From: Gilvimarinus agarilyticus
GTDB taxonomy: Bacteria; Pseudomonadota; Gammaproteobacteria; Pseudomonadales; Cellvibrionaceae
Length of the DNA stretch: 64,000 nucleotides
Direction of reading: 5' to 3'
Assembly (NCBI RefSeq): GCF_000832015.1
Contig: NZ_JXCJ01000001.1
Location: forward strand, 2,554,252 to 2,618,251
Under the pieces are notes generated by a model. That model worked only from the letters and a program-made list of their open reading frames with translations. It did no database searches and had not been told where the DNA came from. Below, one piece after another: positions 37,320-45,722 of this stretch (positions within the stretch are counted from its first letter, which is position 1; each line of letters begins with the position of its first letter). A program made the position numbers and the translations under genes.

Positions 37320-38207
37320 CTAGTGGCGGACGAACCCTACTCGCTTGGCGGCGATAAACGCCCCCGCGATTAACATACCCGCCAGTAGACCGCCCAGATG
37401 CGCACCATTGGCAATGCCGCCCGCCATAAAAAAATCGATAACACCGCTCATACACAGCAGTAACCAAACCAGCATAAAAATAATAATGCCCTTAGGTACC
37501 GCCAGTACCGGATGCGGGTTGAGCCATTGCCGAATCCAAATATAGCCCACCAGTGCGTAAACAACGCCCGACATGCCGCCGAAGAGGCTGACTTGATCGG
37601 CCCAAAAATATTGCGCCAAATTACTTACAGCGGCGGTGATTGCGAAAAACAGCGCAAAGTTTAAGGCACCAACCACATACTCTAGCCTGCGCCCCAGATC
37701 CCACATCCAGAGGCTGTTAAAAACAATATGAAATACTCCAAAGTGTAAAAACGCCGGGGTTACCAAGCGCCAGTATTCGTGCCGGGCGAGCGCCTCGGAA
37801 AATGGCTGCCAACGGTAGCCGCCCGGGACACTCTCAATGGGAAAAAAGGTCAAGTGTCCCAGCCACGGCTGCAGCAATTGGGTACTGACTACCGCGTAGC
37901 CCAGTGCGCTGAGCGCAATTAACAGTAACGTAACCGGGGTGCGCAGGGCCGGCAGGTTTTTTGGACGCGCGGGCGTTGAGGCGGTTAAGTCGGCATCACT
38001 TACGGGTGCCAGCTCGCCACCACGCCACTGTGCGACTAGCTGAGCAACTGGCTCGATGAGGCGCTCGTCGGGCACCTGTAGGGATTGTTGGCCGCGTATC
38101 TCGACAATGCGGTGTGGCACATCTCGGGCACGCAGGGCGCGCACCAACTGAGATAAATCGTCGTCGAGGGGAAAAGCACTTACTATATTCCAGGGCACAG
38201 ACTTCAT
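37320..38207 (-). CDS. glpG: Rhomboid intramembrane serine protease, GlpG type
   Basis: Rhomboids cut single-pass membrane proteins within the bilayer. The 295-aa protein has an N-terminal cytoplasmic domain (1-85), six hydrophobic helices, the HFGVFHIVFN segment (H155, H160, N164), the catalytic serine in FGGMSGVVY (S213) and the catalytic histidine in GAHLGGL (H270). The cytoplasmic domain and arrangement are those of GlpG. No glycerol-metabolism neighbours are present. Confidence 0.93.
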   Translation of the reverse strand: MKSVPWNIVSAFPLDDDLSQLVRALRARDVPHRIVEIRGQQSLQVPDERLIEPVAQLVAQWRGGELAPVSDADLTASTPARPKNLPALRTPVTLLLIALSALGYAVVSTQLLQPWLGHLTFFPIESVPGGYRWQPFSEALARHEYWRLVTPAFLHFGVFHIVFNSLWMWDLGRRLEYVVGALNFALFFAITAAVSNLAQYFWADQVSLFGGMSGVVYALVGYIWIRQWLNPHPVLAVPKGIIIFMLVWLLLCMSGVIDFFMAGGIANGAHLGGLLAGMLIAGAFIAAKRVGFVRH

Positions 38208-38298
38208 CCGGTTTAGCCAATCGGGGATTAGCGTATATGTGGGGTCGACCTCGTCTTAGATCAACCTTGGTTTGAGTTAGTAGATTAACGTTGCTCTT

Positions 38299-39264
38299 TT
38301 AAGGGTCGACGTACACCCAGGCAAAGTTTTGCGGTTTGATCAGGCCGGATCCGTCGGTGCGGTAGGCGACTAAGCGACCAAACCGCACAGCGCTATAATC
38401 AAGACAAGCCACATTATTGGCCACAGCAGAAGGTTTGCCGGATAACCAATAGTGCCCGACAAACAGTGGTGGCTGGTGACTATCATACACCACCAGTTGT
38501 GACCTTAGGGCGGTGTCTACCGGAAGCTGGGCTACCTCGGGCGGCAGCGCATCGGGCTGAAACTCCAAGTCGGCAAGTGTCGCCGGGTTATCGACCCAAA
38601 ATTTTGCTCTAAAGCTGCGTCGTCGGTAGCCCTCTGCGCTAAACATGGGGCAGTGCTCGGGCAGCGCCACCTCAAAGCCCGAGGTTAACCGCTTGATCGC
38701 GCGGGCATCCGGGCAGGCCGGATCTGCCATGGCGTTAAGCTCCTCTGCACTTAGCTGAGTGCTACGACGGGCAGATATTACCGCATCGTCCCAACAGGCG
38801 TGTACCACCCGGTAGGCGCCAAAATCTAGATACAGAGGCAGCGTCCGTAACCAGCGCAAGTGATCTTGCCACTCGTCGGGGTAAGCGGCAAATTGCGCCA
38901 AGGTGTCGGCGATTACTTGTGTGTTCCGGGGCGTATGCGGGCGCAGGTAATTACCCGCTGCGCTGGGGTGCGGTGTGCAATAACACAGAGCATGAATTTC
39001 GTGATTACCTAAAATCATTCGCGCGCTGCCAGCTTCCACCATCGCGCGCACTAACTGCAGCGCCTCGCGAATGCGTGGGCCACGGTCAATAATGTCGCCG
39101 ACAAAAACCGCTATACGCTCTGGATGGCGAAAAGCGCCCTGTTCTTTTTGGTAGCCAAGCTGTGTCAGTAAGCGCGATAGCGTCTGCTCACAACCGTGAA
39201 CGTCACCAATAATATCCAGTCGGTCGAACCAGTGTGCATCTTCTAACTGGCTGTTTAGGCTCAT
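38299..39264 (-). CDS. Calcineurin-like metallophosphoesterase (PrpE/ApaH-like)
   Basis: The 321-aa protein carries the metallophosphoesterase signature: GDVHG (20-24), GDIIDRG (56-62) and GNHE (86-89), followed by histidines in the C-terminal half (VVHACWDD, LFVGHYWLSG). This is the PPP-like/bis(5'-nucleosyl)-tetraphosphatase subgroup by overall layout. Substrate is not known. Its start overlaps the stop of the NAD kinase gene by 4 bases (ATGA), so the two are co-translated. Confidence 0.85.
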   Translation of the reverse strand: MSLNSQLEDAHWFDRLDIIGDVHGCEQTLSRLLTQLGYQKEQGAFRHPERIAVFVGDIIDRGPRIREALQLVRAMVEAGSARMILGNHEIHALCYCTPHPSAAGNYLRPHTPRNTQVIADTLAQFAAYPDEWQDHLRWLRTLPLYLDFGAYRVVHACWDDAVISARRSTQLSAEELNAMADPACPDARAIKRLTSGFEVALPEHCPMFSAEGYRRRSFRAKFWVDNPATLADLEFQPDALPPEVAQLPVDTALRSQLVVYDSHQPPLFVGHYWLSGKPSAVANNVACLDYSAVRFGRLVAYRTDGSGLIKPQNFAWVYVDP

Positions 39265-40160
39265 GATTTGTCCAACAGGTGCCCTCCCCAGCCCAGCTTA
39301 GAGCGGCACCGCTCGTAGAAGTTGTGGTTGAGCGGGTGCAGCAACTGCAGAGTCTGAGGTTTCTTGCTGATAATAATTTCATCCCCGCCGGCGACTGCAT
39401 CGTGTGTTTGGCCGTCGCAGGTTACGTGGGGCACGGCGGTGTTGCCCTCACCCACCCGTATTTTAATAATGCTGTCGCCCGCTACAACCATGGGTCGGCT
39501 GCTGAGCGTGTGTGGGTTCATGGGCACCAGCACGATGGCGTCAAGCTTGGGGTGCATAATGGGGCCACCACCACTTAACGCATACGCCGTTGAACCCGTG
39601 GGTGTGGATACAATCATGCCGTCGGAGCGTTGACTGGTGACAAAGTAATCATCGACGTAGAGCTCGAACTCGATCATCCGAATAAACTCACCAGGGTGGA
39701 GCACGACATCGTTTAGCGCATCGCCCGTGGTGACGGGATGGCCGTTGCGCATCACATGCATGTCGAGCAAAAATCGCTTTTCCATGGCGTACTGACCGTC
39801 GAGCACTTCGCCCATTTTTTGTTCGATGGCGTCGGGCACGATGTCGGTTAAAAAGCCCAGGCGGCCGCGGTTAACCCCAAGTAACGGCACGTCGTACTGC
39901 ACCAAATCTCTTGCACCACTTAAGAGGCTGCCGTCGCCCCCCACAACAATGGCCAAATCGCAGCTGCTGCCCAAATCGTCCATATCGGCCACTCTGATAT
40001 CGGGCCCGTTATAACCACCGCCCAACAGCGCGGCCGTTTGCGCTTCAATGATTACCTGCACGTCGCGCGTGGCAAGGTAGCGTATTAAGCGCTCTACACT
40101 GTAGCGGGCACGGTCGTTGTCGAGCTTACCGATAAGGCCAATGGTCGAAAACTGTGTCAT
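39261..40160 (-). CDS. nadK: NAD kinase
   Basis: NadK phosphorylates NAD+ to NADP+. From the ATG at 40160 (the second of two tandem ATGs, better spaced from the AGGAG site) the product is 299 aa, with GGDGSLL (74-80), the NE-containing substrate region DALNDVVLHPG, and the conserved SDGMIVSTPTGSTAYALSGG segment. Length and motifs are standard. It is coupled to the metallophosphoesterase gene. Confidence 0.96.
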   Translation of the reverse strand: MTQFSTIGLIGKLDNDRARYSVERLIRYLATRDVQVIIEAQTAALLGGGYNGPDIRVADMDDLGSSCDLAIVVGGDGSLLSGARDLVQYDVPLLGVNRGRLGFLTDIVPDAIEQKMGEVLDGQYAMEKRFLLDMHVMRNGHPVTTGDALNDVVLHPGEFIRMIEFELYVDDYFVTSQRSDGMIVSTPTGSTAYALSGGGPIMHPKLDAIVLVPMNPHTLSSRPMVVAGDSIIKIRVGEGNTAVPHVTCDGQTHDAVAGGDEIIISKKPQTLQLLHPLNHNFYERCRSKLGWGGHLLDKS

Positions 40161-40253
40161 CATTTGCTCCTGTCCAAGTTGCCTTGGGCAACCTGTGCGG
40201 CCCTGCGCCAATAAAGGGCCCAGAACACTGTTTGTTTTTTTGCCGACGCCATT

Positions 40254-41306
40254 ATGCCCAAGCGCCATCTAAAGGCCAATCATCCAGTCAGCCAAGGGGA
40301 GTATCACATCGAGCCGTTGCGACAATTTTGCTGGCAGTTACGCCATCGCTGTGTGCGTGATTTAGCCTTTAGTGTGTACAGTGAAACACTCTTACATACT
40401 ATTCAAGGCAGTTCGGCCAGGCCCTACGCTCTTCCCTTTGACGATAACGCCAAAGCTTGGTTGATCGAGCTGGACACACAACCCCGCGCACTAATTGCGC
40501 ATTTAGCCACGCGCACCAGCACCCGTCTCGGGCTCTATTTTGAATCGTTGTGGGCGTTTTATTGGCTACATATGGGGGGCGGCCGGTTACTGGCCCATAA
40601 TCTTCAGCTTAACCGTCGCGGTAAAACCCTGGGTGCGCTGGATTTTGTCATTGAAGACGCCGAGGGTACATTGCAGCACATAGAGGCGGCGGCAAAGTTT
40701 TATTTAGCCAATCCTAAGCCGCCCGCTCAACACGGCGCCGAATCACCGTGGCAATCTAGCCACTATGATTGGATCGGGCCCAACGCCAACGATCGGCTCG
40801 CCTGGAAGCTCGAGCATATGTGTAACCATCAGCTGCCGCTGAGCGCTTCGCCCGAGGCCTTAGCTGCGCTGTCGGAGCGACTCGGCGGTTCACCGGTTGT
40901 TTGTTCCAGTTTTTTAATTCGCGGCTGCCTATTTTGGCCTGCCATGTCGCACGAGCTCGCTAAACCTTTAGGTGTTGAGCCTACCGAAGATATAAATCGC
41001 CAGGCCAATGCCGGGATCTGGTGGCATTTGGCCGACTTTTTAGCGCAGGAGTCGGTAGCCGGTTGCGAGGCATTTAGCGTATTGCCTCGCAACCATTGGC
41101 TGGCACCGGCCTGTTACCCCAGCGCGTTAGTGCCACTGACGCTGCCAGAGCTTAAGCAAGCGCTATTACAGCAGATCACCTTGCGCGGTCAGGGGCTTAT
41201 GGTGGTGGGTCTGGTGCGCGGGAGTGCTCAATGGCGGGAAAGTCAACGCCTATTTGTGGTGCCCGATCACTGGCCTGGTACCGCAAGACCATCACGCAGA
41301 ACGTAG
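40254..41306 (+). CDS. DUF1853 family protein
   Basis: The 350-aa product matches DUF1853 in the segments RLGLYFESLWAFYWLHM, LGALDFVIEDAEG and HIEAAAKFYLANP. The order of an acidic residue in a helix, then an Asp on a strand, then E-(x)3-K recalls a PD-(D/E)XK-like fold. That is a structural inference, not a demonstrated activity. It is the only plus-strand gene between 28.8 and 45.7 kb, starts 93 bases from nadK and overlaps the convergent cyclic-nucleotide/rhodanese gene by 40 bases at the 3' end. Confidence 0.78.
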   Translation: MPKRHLKANHPVSQGEYHIEPLRQFCWQLRHRCVRDLAFSVYSETLLHTIQGSSARPYALPFDDNAKAWLIELDTQPRALIAHLATRTSTRLGLYFESLWAFYWLHMGGGRLLAHNLQLNRRGKTLGALDFVIEDAEGTLQHIEAAAKFYLANPKPPAQHGAESPWQSSHYDWIGPNANDRLAWKLEHMCNHQLPLSASPEALAALSERLGGSPVVCSSFLIRGCLFWPAMSHELAKPLGVEPTEDINRQANAGIWWHLADFLAQESVAGCEAFSVLPRNHWLAPACYPSALVPLTLPELKQALLQQITLRGQGLMVVGLVRGSAQWRESQRLFVVPDHWPGTARPSRRT

Positions 41307-42394
41307 TTGTTGTCGTTCTCCAGAGCGAGGGGTGAGCTTGGGTTAAACAGCTGATCGCTGTCGCTTAAACACTTTACGCTAATGCCTTCGCCCTGAAGCA
41401 GGTGTGTCGCTGCCTCCGCCCGCCGGCCGCTGTTGCAATACAGCACATAATCAACGCCTGGCACTAACAGTCGAGCTTTTATGGCCAATAAATGTAATGG
41501 CAAATTCACCGCCCCCGGAAAGTGGCCCGTGCTGTACTCTTGCTCGCTGCGGACATCGATAACCACGGGAGCCTTACCTAGCCCTGCCAGAGCCTCCAGC
41601 GAAACCGTCGGAACTTCAGGTGCACGCAATAGGCGGTAAAAGTCTTGCTTTGGCAGACACATCAGTACGCCCTTACTGGTCATAGTGACCGATGCATTGC
41701 GCGGTGCATCATTGACTAAGGCGTCTTCACCAAAACAGCGCCCCGCGTGAATGTGGGCAAGGTGTTGGACGCTGCCATTTTGCTCACGGGTAACCTCGGC
41801 GCTCCCCTCTTTAATAAAGTAGCATTGATCGCCCACCTCGCCCTGGCGAATAACCCGCTCACCAGGTTCAACCAGGCGCACCTGCATGTGCTCAAAAATG
41901 ACTTTAACGTTGATGGGCGGAACCTTAAAAAACAAGTTGGAGTGCAGTACTTGCATCATCCAGTCAACGTCTTCATCCATGTCCCGGTCACGGGCGATTT
42001 TAGTGTGTAAATAATCCGCCACCTGGCTCCAGCAGAGCAATTTATCCATTTGTTCGGTGTCCAGCGATAACAGCGCGCAGTCACTCACCGCCGTAACCTC
42101 GTGCTCGCGGGGCTCATTTGGCGTAATCGCGACGGTCGTATCGCGCCCTTTTAGGGTTGTGCATGCACCGCTGGCATCCTCTAGGGTTACATCGCCAAAC
42201 AGTAAAAAATAACTGCGTCCATCCATGGCGCCGCGGCGCCAGACATTTTGCCCCGCGTACAAGTATTGCTTTTGAGCGTCGGCCAGCAACACCTGTAAGT
42301 GTGCCTCGCTCATGTATTTAAGCGGCGTTAAAGACCGGGTATCGGCCAGATCGATTTCACTCTGATTGGAAGTCATTAGATTTGCGCTAGACAT
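41267..42394 (-). CDS. Tandem cyclic-nucleotide-binding domains fused to rhodanese
   Basis: The 375-aa protein contains two CAP-like cyclic-nucleotide-binding folds (about 20-125 and 150-250). The second keeps a phosphate-binding cassette-like stretch FGEDALVNDAPRNASV (about 221-236). The first is degenerate. A C-terminal rhodanese domain (about 262-360) has VIDVRSEQEYSTGHFPGAVN and an active-site-type loop YCNSGRRAEA with C320. It could link a cyclic-nucleotide signal to sulfur transfer or use the domain for regulation. The gene overlaps DUF1853 convergently by 40 bases. Confidence 0.88.
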   Translation of the reverse strand: MSSANLMTSNQSEIDLADTRSLTPLKYMSEAHLQVLLADAQKQYLYAGQNVWRRGAMDGRSYFLLFGDVTLEDASGACTTLKGRDTTVAITPNEPREHEVTAVSDCALLSLDTEQMDKLLCWSQVADYLHTKIARDRDMDEDVDWMMQVLHSNLFFKVPPINVKVIFEHMQVRLVEPGERVIRQGEVGDQCYFIKEGSAEVTREQNGSVQHLAHIHAGRCFGEDALVNDAPRNASVTMTSKGVLMCLPKQDFYRLLRAPEVPTVSLEALAGLGKAPVVIDVRSEQEYSTGHFPGAVNLPLHLLAIKARLLVPGVDYVLYCNSGRRAEAATHLLQGEGISVKCLSDSDQLFNPSSPLALENDNNYVLRDGLAVPGQ

Positions 42395-42409
42395 ACATAA
42401 GTCCGATCG

Positions 42410-43357
42410 TTATACCGCACAAAGTGCCGCCGTATTATTTATTGTTGTCTCAGGCTGTTGTTTAAAACCTCTTCGCCCCTGCAGCCCTCCAGTGTGCACT
42501 GCCACAATACGTGCCCCTTGGCGCCAGTAGCCGAGCCTCGCTAATTGGTTAAGCGCCCACAGCATTTTAAGGGTATACACTGGGTCAATCAAAACCCCAT
42601 TGTTGTACTCGAACTCACGCCAAAATGCCAGCATTGGTGCCGCTAGCGGCCGCCCATACCCCTTACCGCAAAAGCCCCAAAGCATTTTCCAGCCGGGTTG
42701 ATGACCGCACCCGTTGCGATATAAGCTACTACCCGCCGCGCCTTTTAATACACTGACGCCAAGCGCCCCGGCACAACCGTTTAACCCTTGGGTGACACCC
42801 TTTAGGGTGCTGCCCGTGCCAGCCGCCATGACTACATCGCTCACACCGGTGCCAAAATGTTGCTCGATAGCCCAGCCAATATAGCGGGCTCCCTCTTCAC
42901 CGTGTGCATTAGCACCACCTTCCGGCAGAAAGTACTCATTGGGGTTGAGCCTGATGTAACCCGCCTGACACAGCTCGCGATACTCACTGTGACCCACGAA
43001 CTCGATAATGGCGCCGGCGGCTTTAAGGTCAGCTAATGTAGGCGTTATGGCCATATGTGCGTAGCCGCGCACCAACACCCGGAGTTTAAACCCCTGCTCT
43101 TGTGCCGCAATTCCTAGGGCGTGCAGGTGATTTGAATGCGCGCCGCCCATACTTACCAGTGTGTCGCACCCTGACTCGCGGGCTGCCAACAGATTAAAGT
43201 GGAGCTTATAAAACTTGTTTCCACCGGGCAGGATATCGTCACGGCGCAGCAATACCTCGACGCCCGCAGCGGAACAATTAGGGAGGTGGATTGGCTGATG
43301 CTTCACCTCAAGAGCGCGCTGCGCCAGCTCGGGGGCGATATGCTGGGGTGATAGCAC
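42410..43357 (-). CDS. PLP-dependent enzyme, ACC deaminase / D-cysteine desulfhydrase family
   Basis: Fold-type II PLP enzyme. The lysine for the Schiff base is in PGGNKFYKL (K48 with the GTG start), followed by GGAHSNHLHALG, PEGGANAHGEEG and a glycine-rich AAGTGSTLKG. The GTG at 43357 sits one base after the stop of the upstream coiled-coil gene with a GGGG site. An ATG at 43426 lies inside that gene without a visible ribosome site, so I prefer GTG (315 aa). Family members deaminate 1-aminocyclopropane-1-carboxylate or desulfhydrate D-cysteine. Which applies cannot be told from sequence. Confidence 0.86.
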   Translation of the reverse strand: MLSPQHIAPELAQRALEVKHQPIHLPNCSAAGVEVLLRRDDILPGGNKFYKLHFNLLAARESGCDTLVSMGGAHSNHLHALGIAAQEQGFKLRVLVRGYAHMAITPTLADLKAAGAIIEFVGHSEYRELCQAGYIRLNPNEYFLPEGGANAHGEEGARYIGWAIEQHFGTGVSDVVMAAGTGSTLKGVTQGLNGCAGALGVSVLKGAAGSSLYRNGCGHQPGWKMLWGFCGKGYGRPLAAPMLAFWREFEYNNGVLIDPVYTLKMLWALNQLARLGYWRQGARIVAVHTGGLQGRRGFKQQPETTINNTAALCAV

Positions 43358-43358
43358 G

Positions 43359-44711
43359 CTAACCCCGCTGGAGCGACAGGGTTGACTTGATTGACCGGTG
43401 TTCGGCGCAGCGGTTGGATTCGCCATCGTGAAAGTCGCTCGGTTGCGGTACGCGAGTTACACCTACCCCGCACTCTTCGCCGTCGCTATTATTCGCCGTG
43501 CAATACGGGGATTTCGAGTGATCGAGCCACAATCGGTAATGGTGTTCGGTTAACCCGCACAACTTAGCAATATAGGCTTCGGGGTTGGCGACATACTCGG
43601 CAACGCTTGCTGCCGGTAATGTTGTTTGACCAACGCCCGGGGCAAACACCACAAAGCTTATGCCGGCTTTTTGCAGCGGTGTCATAATTTGTGTGGCGCC
43701 TTGCTCGAGCAAGTTTTCATGCTCGGTGCGCAACAGTTCTAGCTCTTCACGCACAGCAGCCTCTTGCTGTTGCCGGTAGTAGAGCTCGATCTCGCGCATA
43801 TCCAGACGCTCTTGTAGCTCTTCGCGTGCCTCATTTAAGGCAGTTTCGAGCCGTTTATCAAATTCAGCTTCGAGCTCGCGCACCTGACTCGCCTCATCGA
43901 GCTGAGCGCTATTAAGCTTGTGCTGATAATATTCTCGAAGACCATTAAGTCGACTCTCTTGCATGGCCAGTTGTTGCTGTAACTGAGTATTGTCATTCTC
44001 CAGGCGGCTAATATTCTGACTTTGCGTCTCCAGCGCCTGTTGATACTCGGCAATACGCTCTTGATGGTCGCGCTTTAACTCATCAATCTTTAGATTCATC
44101 CGGCTGCGCACGGTATTAATGTGCAAGCGCTGCTCTTTGAGAGTGTGGGCGAGCCTGGTGCGCATCGCTTGAGCGTATTCGCGCTCGAGCGCGGCCTTGA
44201 GCTCAGAGGCCGCAAGCTCTGTGGCCATACCCCCTGTGTTTAAGCCCTCGGGTTCCGGGTCTGGCTCGGGGAATATCAGCCCCAATGTGTTATTGGCAAC
44301 GGCCTTTTTCATTAACACAAAGCTATTGCGGCCCGGCTCCATAATCGGGTCCCACAAATTGTTTTTTTGCCAGGCGATGGGGCATTGGCTGTAGCAAGCG
44401 AGCGCAATGGGCCCTGCACCCAAATCGGGACCGCGGCTGGCGGCGTTTGCCAGTTGCTGAAAAGGGACGTTCCAGCGTTTGACGATCAAGCCCTTAGGGT
44501 CGAAATCGACATAAAAGAACACACAGGTGGTAATACGAAGGTGGGCATTAATACGGACATACACTGCTTGCGCGCGACAGCCGGCAAACTCTTGCATGGG
44601 GACGAAACCGTCCATCACCGCTTCAAATTCAGGGTACTGCAACTGACGATCGATACGCCCATCAGCAAAGACTATCACTGCCTCAAGCTCTGTACCGCTG
44701 TTGCTATCCAT
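43359..44711 (-). CDS. Coiled-coil protein of unknown function with C-terminal Cys/His cluster
   Basis: The 450-aa product has an N-terminal globular part (1-150), a long coiled coil (about 165-345, heptads such as QALETQSQNISRLENDNTQL), and a C-terminal domain with FVVFAPGVGQTTLPAASVAE, CGLTEHHYRLWLDHSKSPYC and two more cysteines plus His near the end (EECGVG, NRCAEH). The C-terminal pattern of Cys and His could bind metal. No recognised enzymatic motif was found. The ATG has an AGGGGAT site. The PLP-enzyme gene follows immediately. A strong hairpin lies about 180 bases upstream. Confidence 0.72.
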   Translation of the reverse strand: MDSNSGTELEAVIVFADGRIDRQLQYPEFEAVMDGFVPMQEFAGCRAQAVYVRINAHLRITTCVFFYVDFDPKGLIVKRWNVPFQQLANAASRGPDLGAGPIALACYSQCPIAWQKNNLWDPIMEPGRNSFVLMKKAVANNTLGLIFPEPDPEPEGLNTGGMATELAASELKAALEREYAQAMRTRLAHTLKEQRLHINTVRSRMNLKIDELKRDHQERIAEYQQALETQSQNISRLENDNTQLQQQLAMQESRLNGLREYYQHKLNSAQLDEASQVRELEAEFDKRLETALNEAREELQERLDMREIELYYRQQQEAAVREELELLRTEHENLLEQGATQIMTPLQKAGISFVVFAPGVGQTTLPAASVAEYVANPEAYIAKLCGLTEHHYRLWLDHSKSPYCTANNSDGEECGVGVTRVPQPSDFHDGESNRCAEHRSIKSTLSLQRG

Positions 44712-44893
44712 ATGATCCCCTGTGGATGGCGCCTTATGTGCCCATTAGGCTACCTGGCCATAACCATTACGTTTTTAGCGTCTAATGCCAAAAGTATAGG
44801 GGGAGCGCAAATAGAAGTCAGCAGAAACGGAAGGAATATACAAATGAGAGGGAAATGTGAGAGTTAGTTCAGGTTTTTAACGCTACCGGCCGG

Positions 44894-44929
44894 GCGGACA
44901 ATACCCGAGCCTACGCTCGGATTGTCCGC
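44894..44929 (-). promoter_or_regulatory. Strong RNA hairpin after the micro-ORF
   Basis: On the minus strand GCGGACAAT pairs with ATTGTCCGC, then CCGAGC with GCTCGG, with a 2-base bulge and a 4-base loop. It begins 2 bases after the micro-ORF stop at 44932. No T-run follows, so it is not a typical intrinsic terminator. It may be an attenuator, RNA processing site or 3' stabilising hairpin for the micro-ORF transcript. Confidence 0.6.
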
Positions 44930-44931
44930 TG

Positions 44932-45015
44932 TTAGACCTCGAAGTAGTCCTCACCGAACTCTTCGTCACAATCGTCGATTGGCTGCTCCAGCAGCTCCTC
45001 TAGATAGTCTTGCAT
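44932..45015 (-). CDS. Acidic 27-aa micro-ORF (possible leader or small protein)
   Basis: A complete reading frame of 27 codons plus TAA, starting ATG at 45015 with a clear AGAGG ribosome site 8-9 bases upstream. The peptide has 12 Asp or Glu residues of 27, begins MQDYLEELLEQ and ends DYFEV, and holds one Cys. It lies between the second tRNA terminator and the 450-aa coiled-coil gene, on the same strand, with an AGCCGA/TCGGCT hairpin (45066-45086) upstream and the long hairpin at 44894-44929 just after its stop. I do not recognise a family. Confidence 0.5.
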   Translation of the reverse strand: MQDYLEELLEQPIDDCDEEFGEDYFEV

Positions 45016-45203
45016 AATAATTACCTCTTCTTCATAACACTTTATTGTGTCGCATTAGGACATTCAGCCGAGCTTTTTGTTCGGCTAAGATCAGAATCCC
45101 ACAGCTATATGACAAATATATGATGATTGAAGAGAGAATTAAGACGGCAAAACGTGGCAGGCGTAGGGGCCGCTCATGGCCTATCCGCTTCTATTGCAGA
45201 CAT

Positions 45204-45233
45204 AAAAAAAGCCCCTCAATGAGGAGCTTTTTT
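45204..45233 (-). terminator. Terminator of tRNA unit copy 2
   Basis: On the minus strand, GCTCCTC / GAGGGGC stem (one G-T pair) with loop ATT and a T-run of seven, 7 bases after tRNA-Asp. It is a diverged copy of the terminator at 21353-21383, so the whole unit was duplicated. Confidence 0.85.
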
Positions 45234-45239
45234 AAATAG

Positions 45240-45316
45240 TGGCGGACCGGACGGGACTCGAACCCGCGACCTCCGGCGTGACAGGCCGGCATTCTAACCA
45301 ACTGAACTACCGGTCC
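45240..45316 (-). tRNA. tRNA-Asp (anticodon GTC), second copy
   Basis: Identical in sequence to the gene at 21271-21347 but on the minus strand, with encoded CCA. It follows tRNA-Val in the same order. Confidence 0.97.
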
Positions 45317-45345
45317 GCAATTCTAACCCGGTGTGAACGCTTAAA

Positions 45346-45421
45346 TGGTGGGTGGTACAGGGATCGAACCTGTGACCCTCGCCTTGTAAGGGCGATGCTC
45401 TCCCAGCTGAGCTAACCACCC
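45346..45421 (-). tRNA. tRNA-Val (anticodon TAC), second copy
   Basis: Identical to the gene at 21164-21239 but on the minus strand, with encoded CCA. The 29-base spacer to tRNA-Asp differs from the 31-base spacer of copy 1. Confidence 0.97.
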
Positions 45422-45441
45422 GCGTCGTTCAGAAGTTGCGC

Positions 45442-45469
45442 ATTCTACTGGATCCGCCATCGGTGTCAA
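45442..45469 (-). promoter_or_regulatory. Sigma-70 promoter of tRNA unit copy 2
   Basis: Minus strand: TTGACA (45469-45464), 16-base spacer, TAGAAT (45447-45442). The rest of the interval 45470-45722 up to the histidine kinase holds no gene or clear signal I can support. Confidence 0.8.
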
Positions 45470-45722
45470 ACTATTTTTAAAATTTCTTTTCTAAGTGCTT
45501 ATTTTGCATACATTTTTTTCGATCTTTGTGCAGTTTGAGCAAGCCTTGCACAAAGCGGAAGAGCTGTATAGCACCAGTAGTGGCTAATCCTAGCGGGCGC
45601 CGCCCCGAATCATTCTATTTTACCGAGCTCTGGCAGGGCCATTTACTTTGGCGCGGCTGTTGGTGCCAAGCGGTTGGTGCTAGACTTTTGACCACACTTT
45701 GTTGCTTTGGGTTTATGCCAGT

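Noticed and set aside
44367-44867. 166-codon plus-strand frame opposite the coiled-coil gene
   Set aside because: Mostly antisense to 43359-44711 and extends over the micro-ORF's downstream region with no ribosome site or family match.
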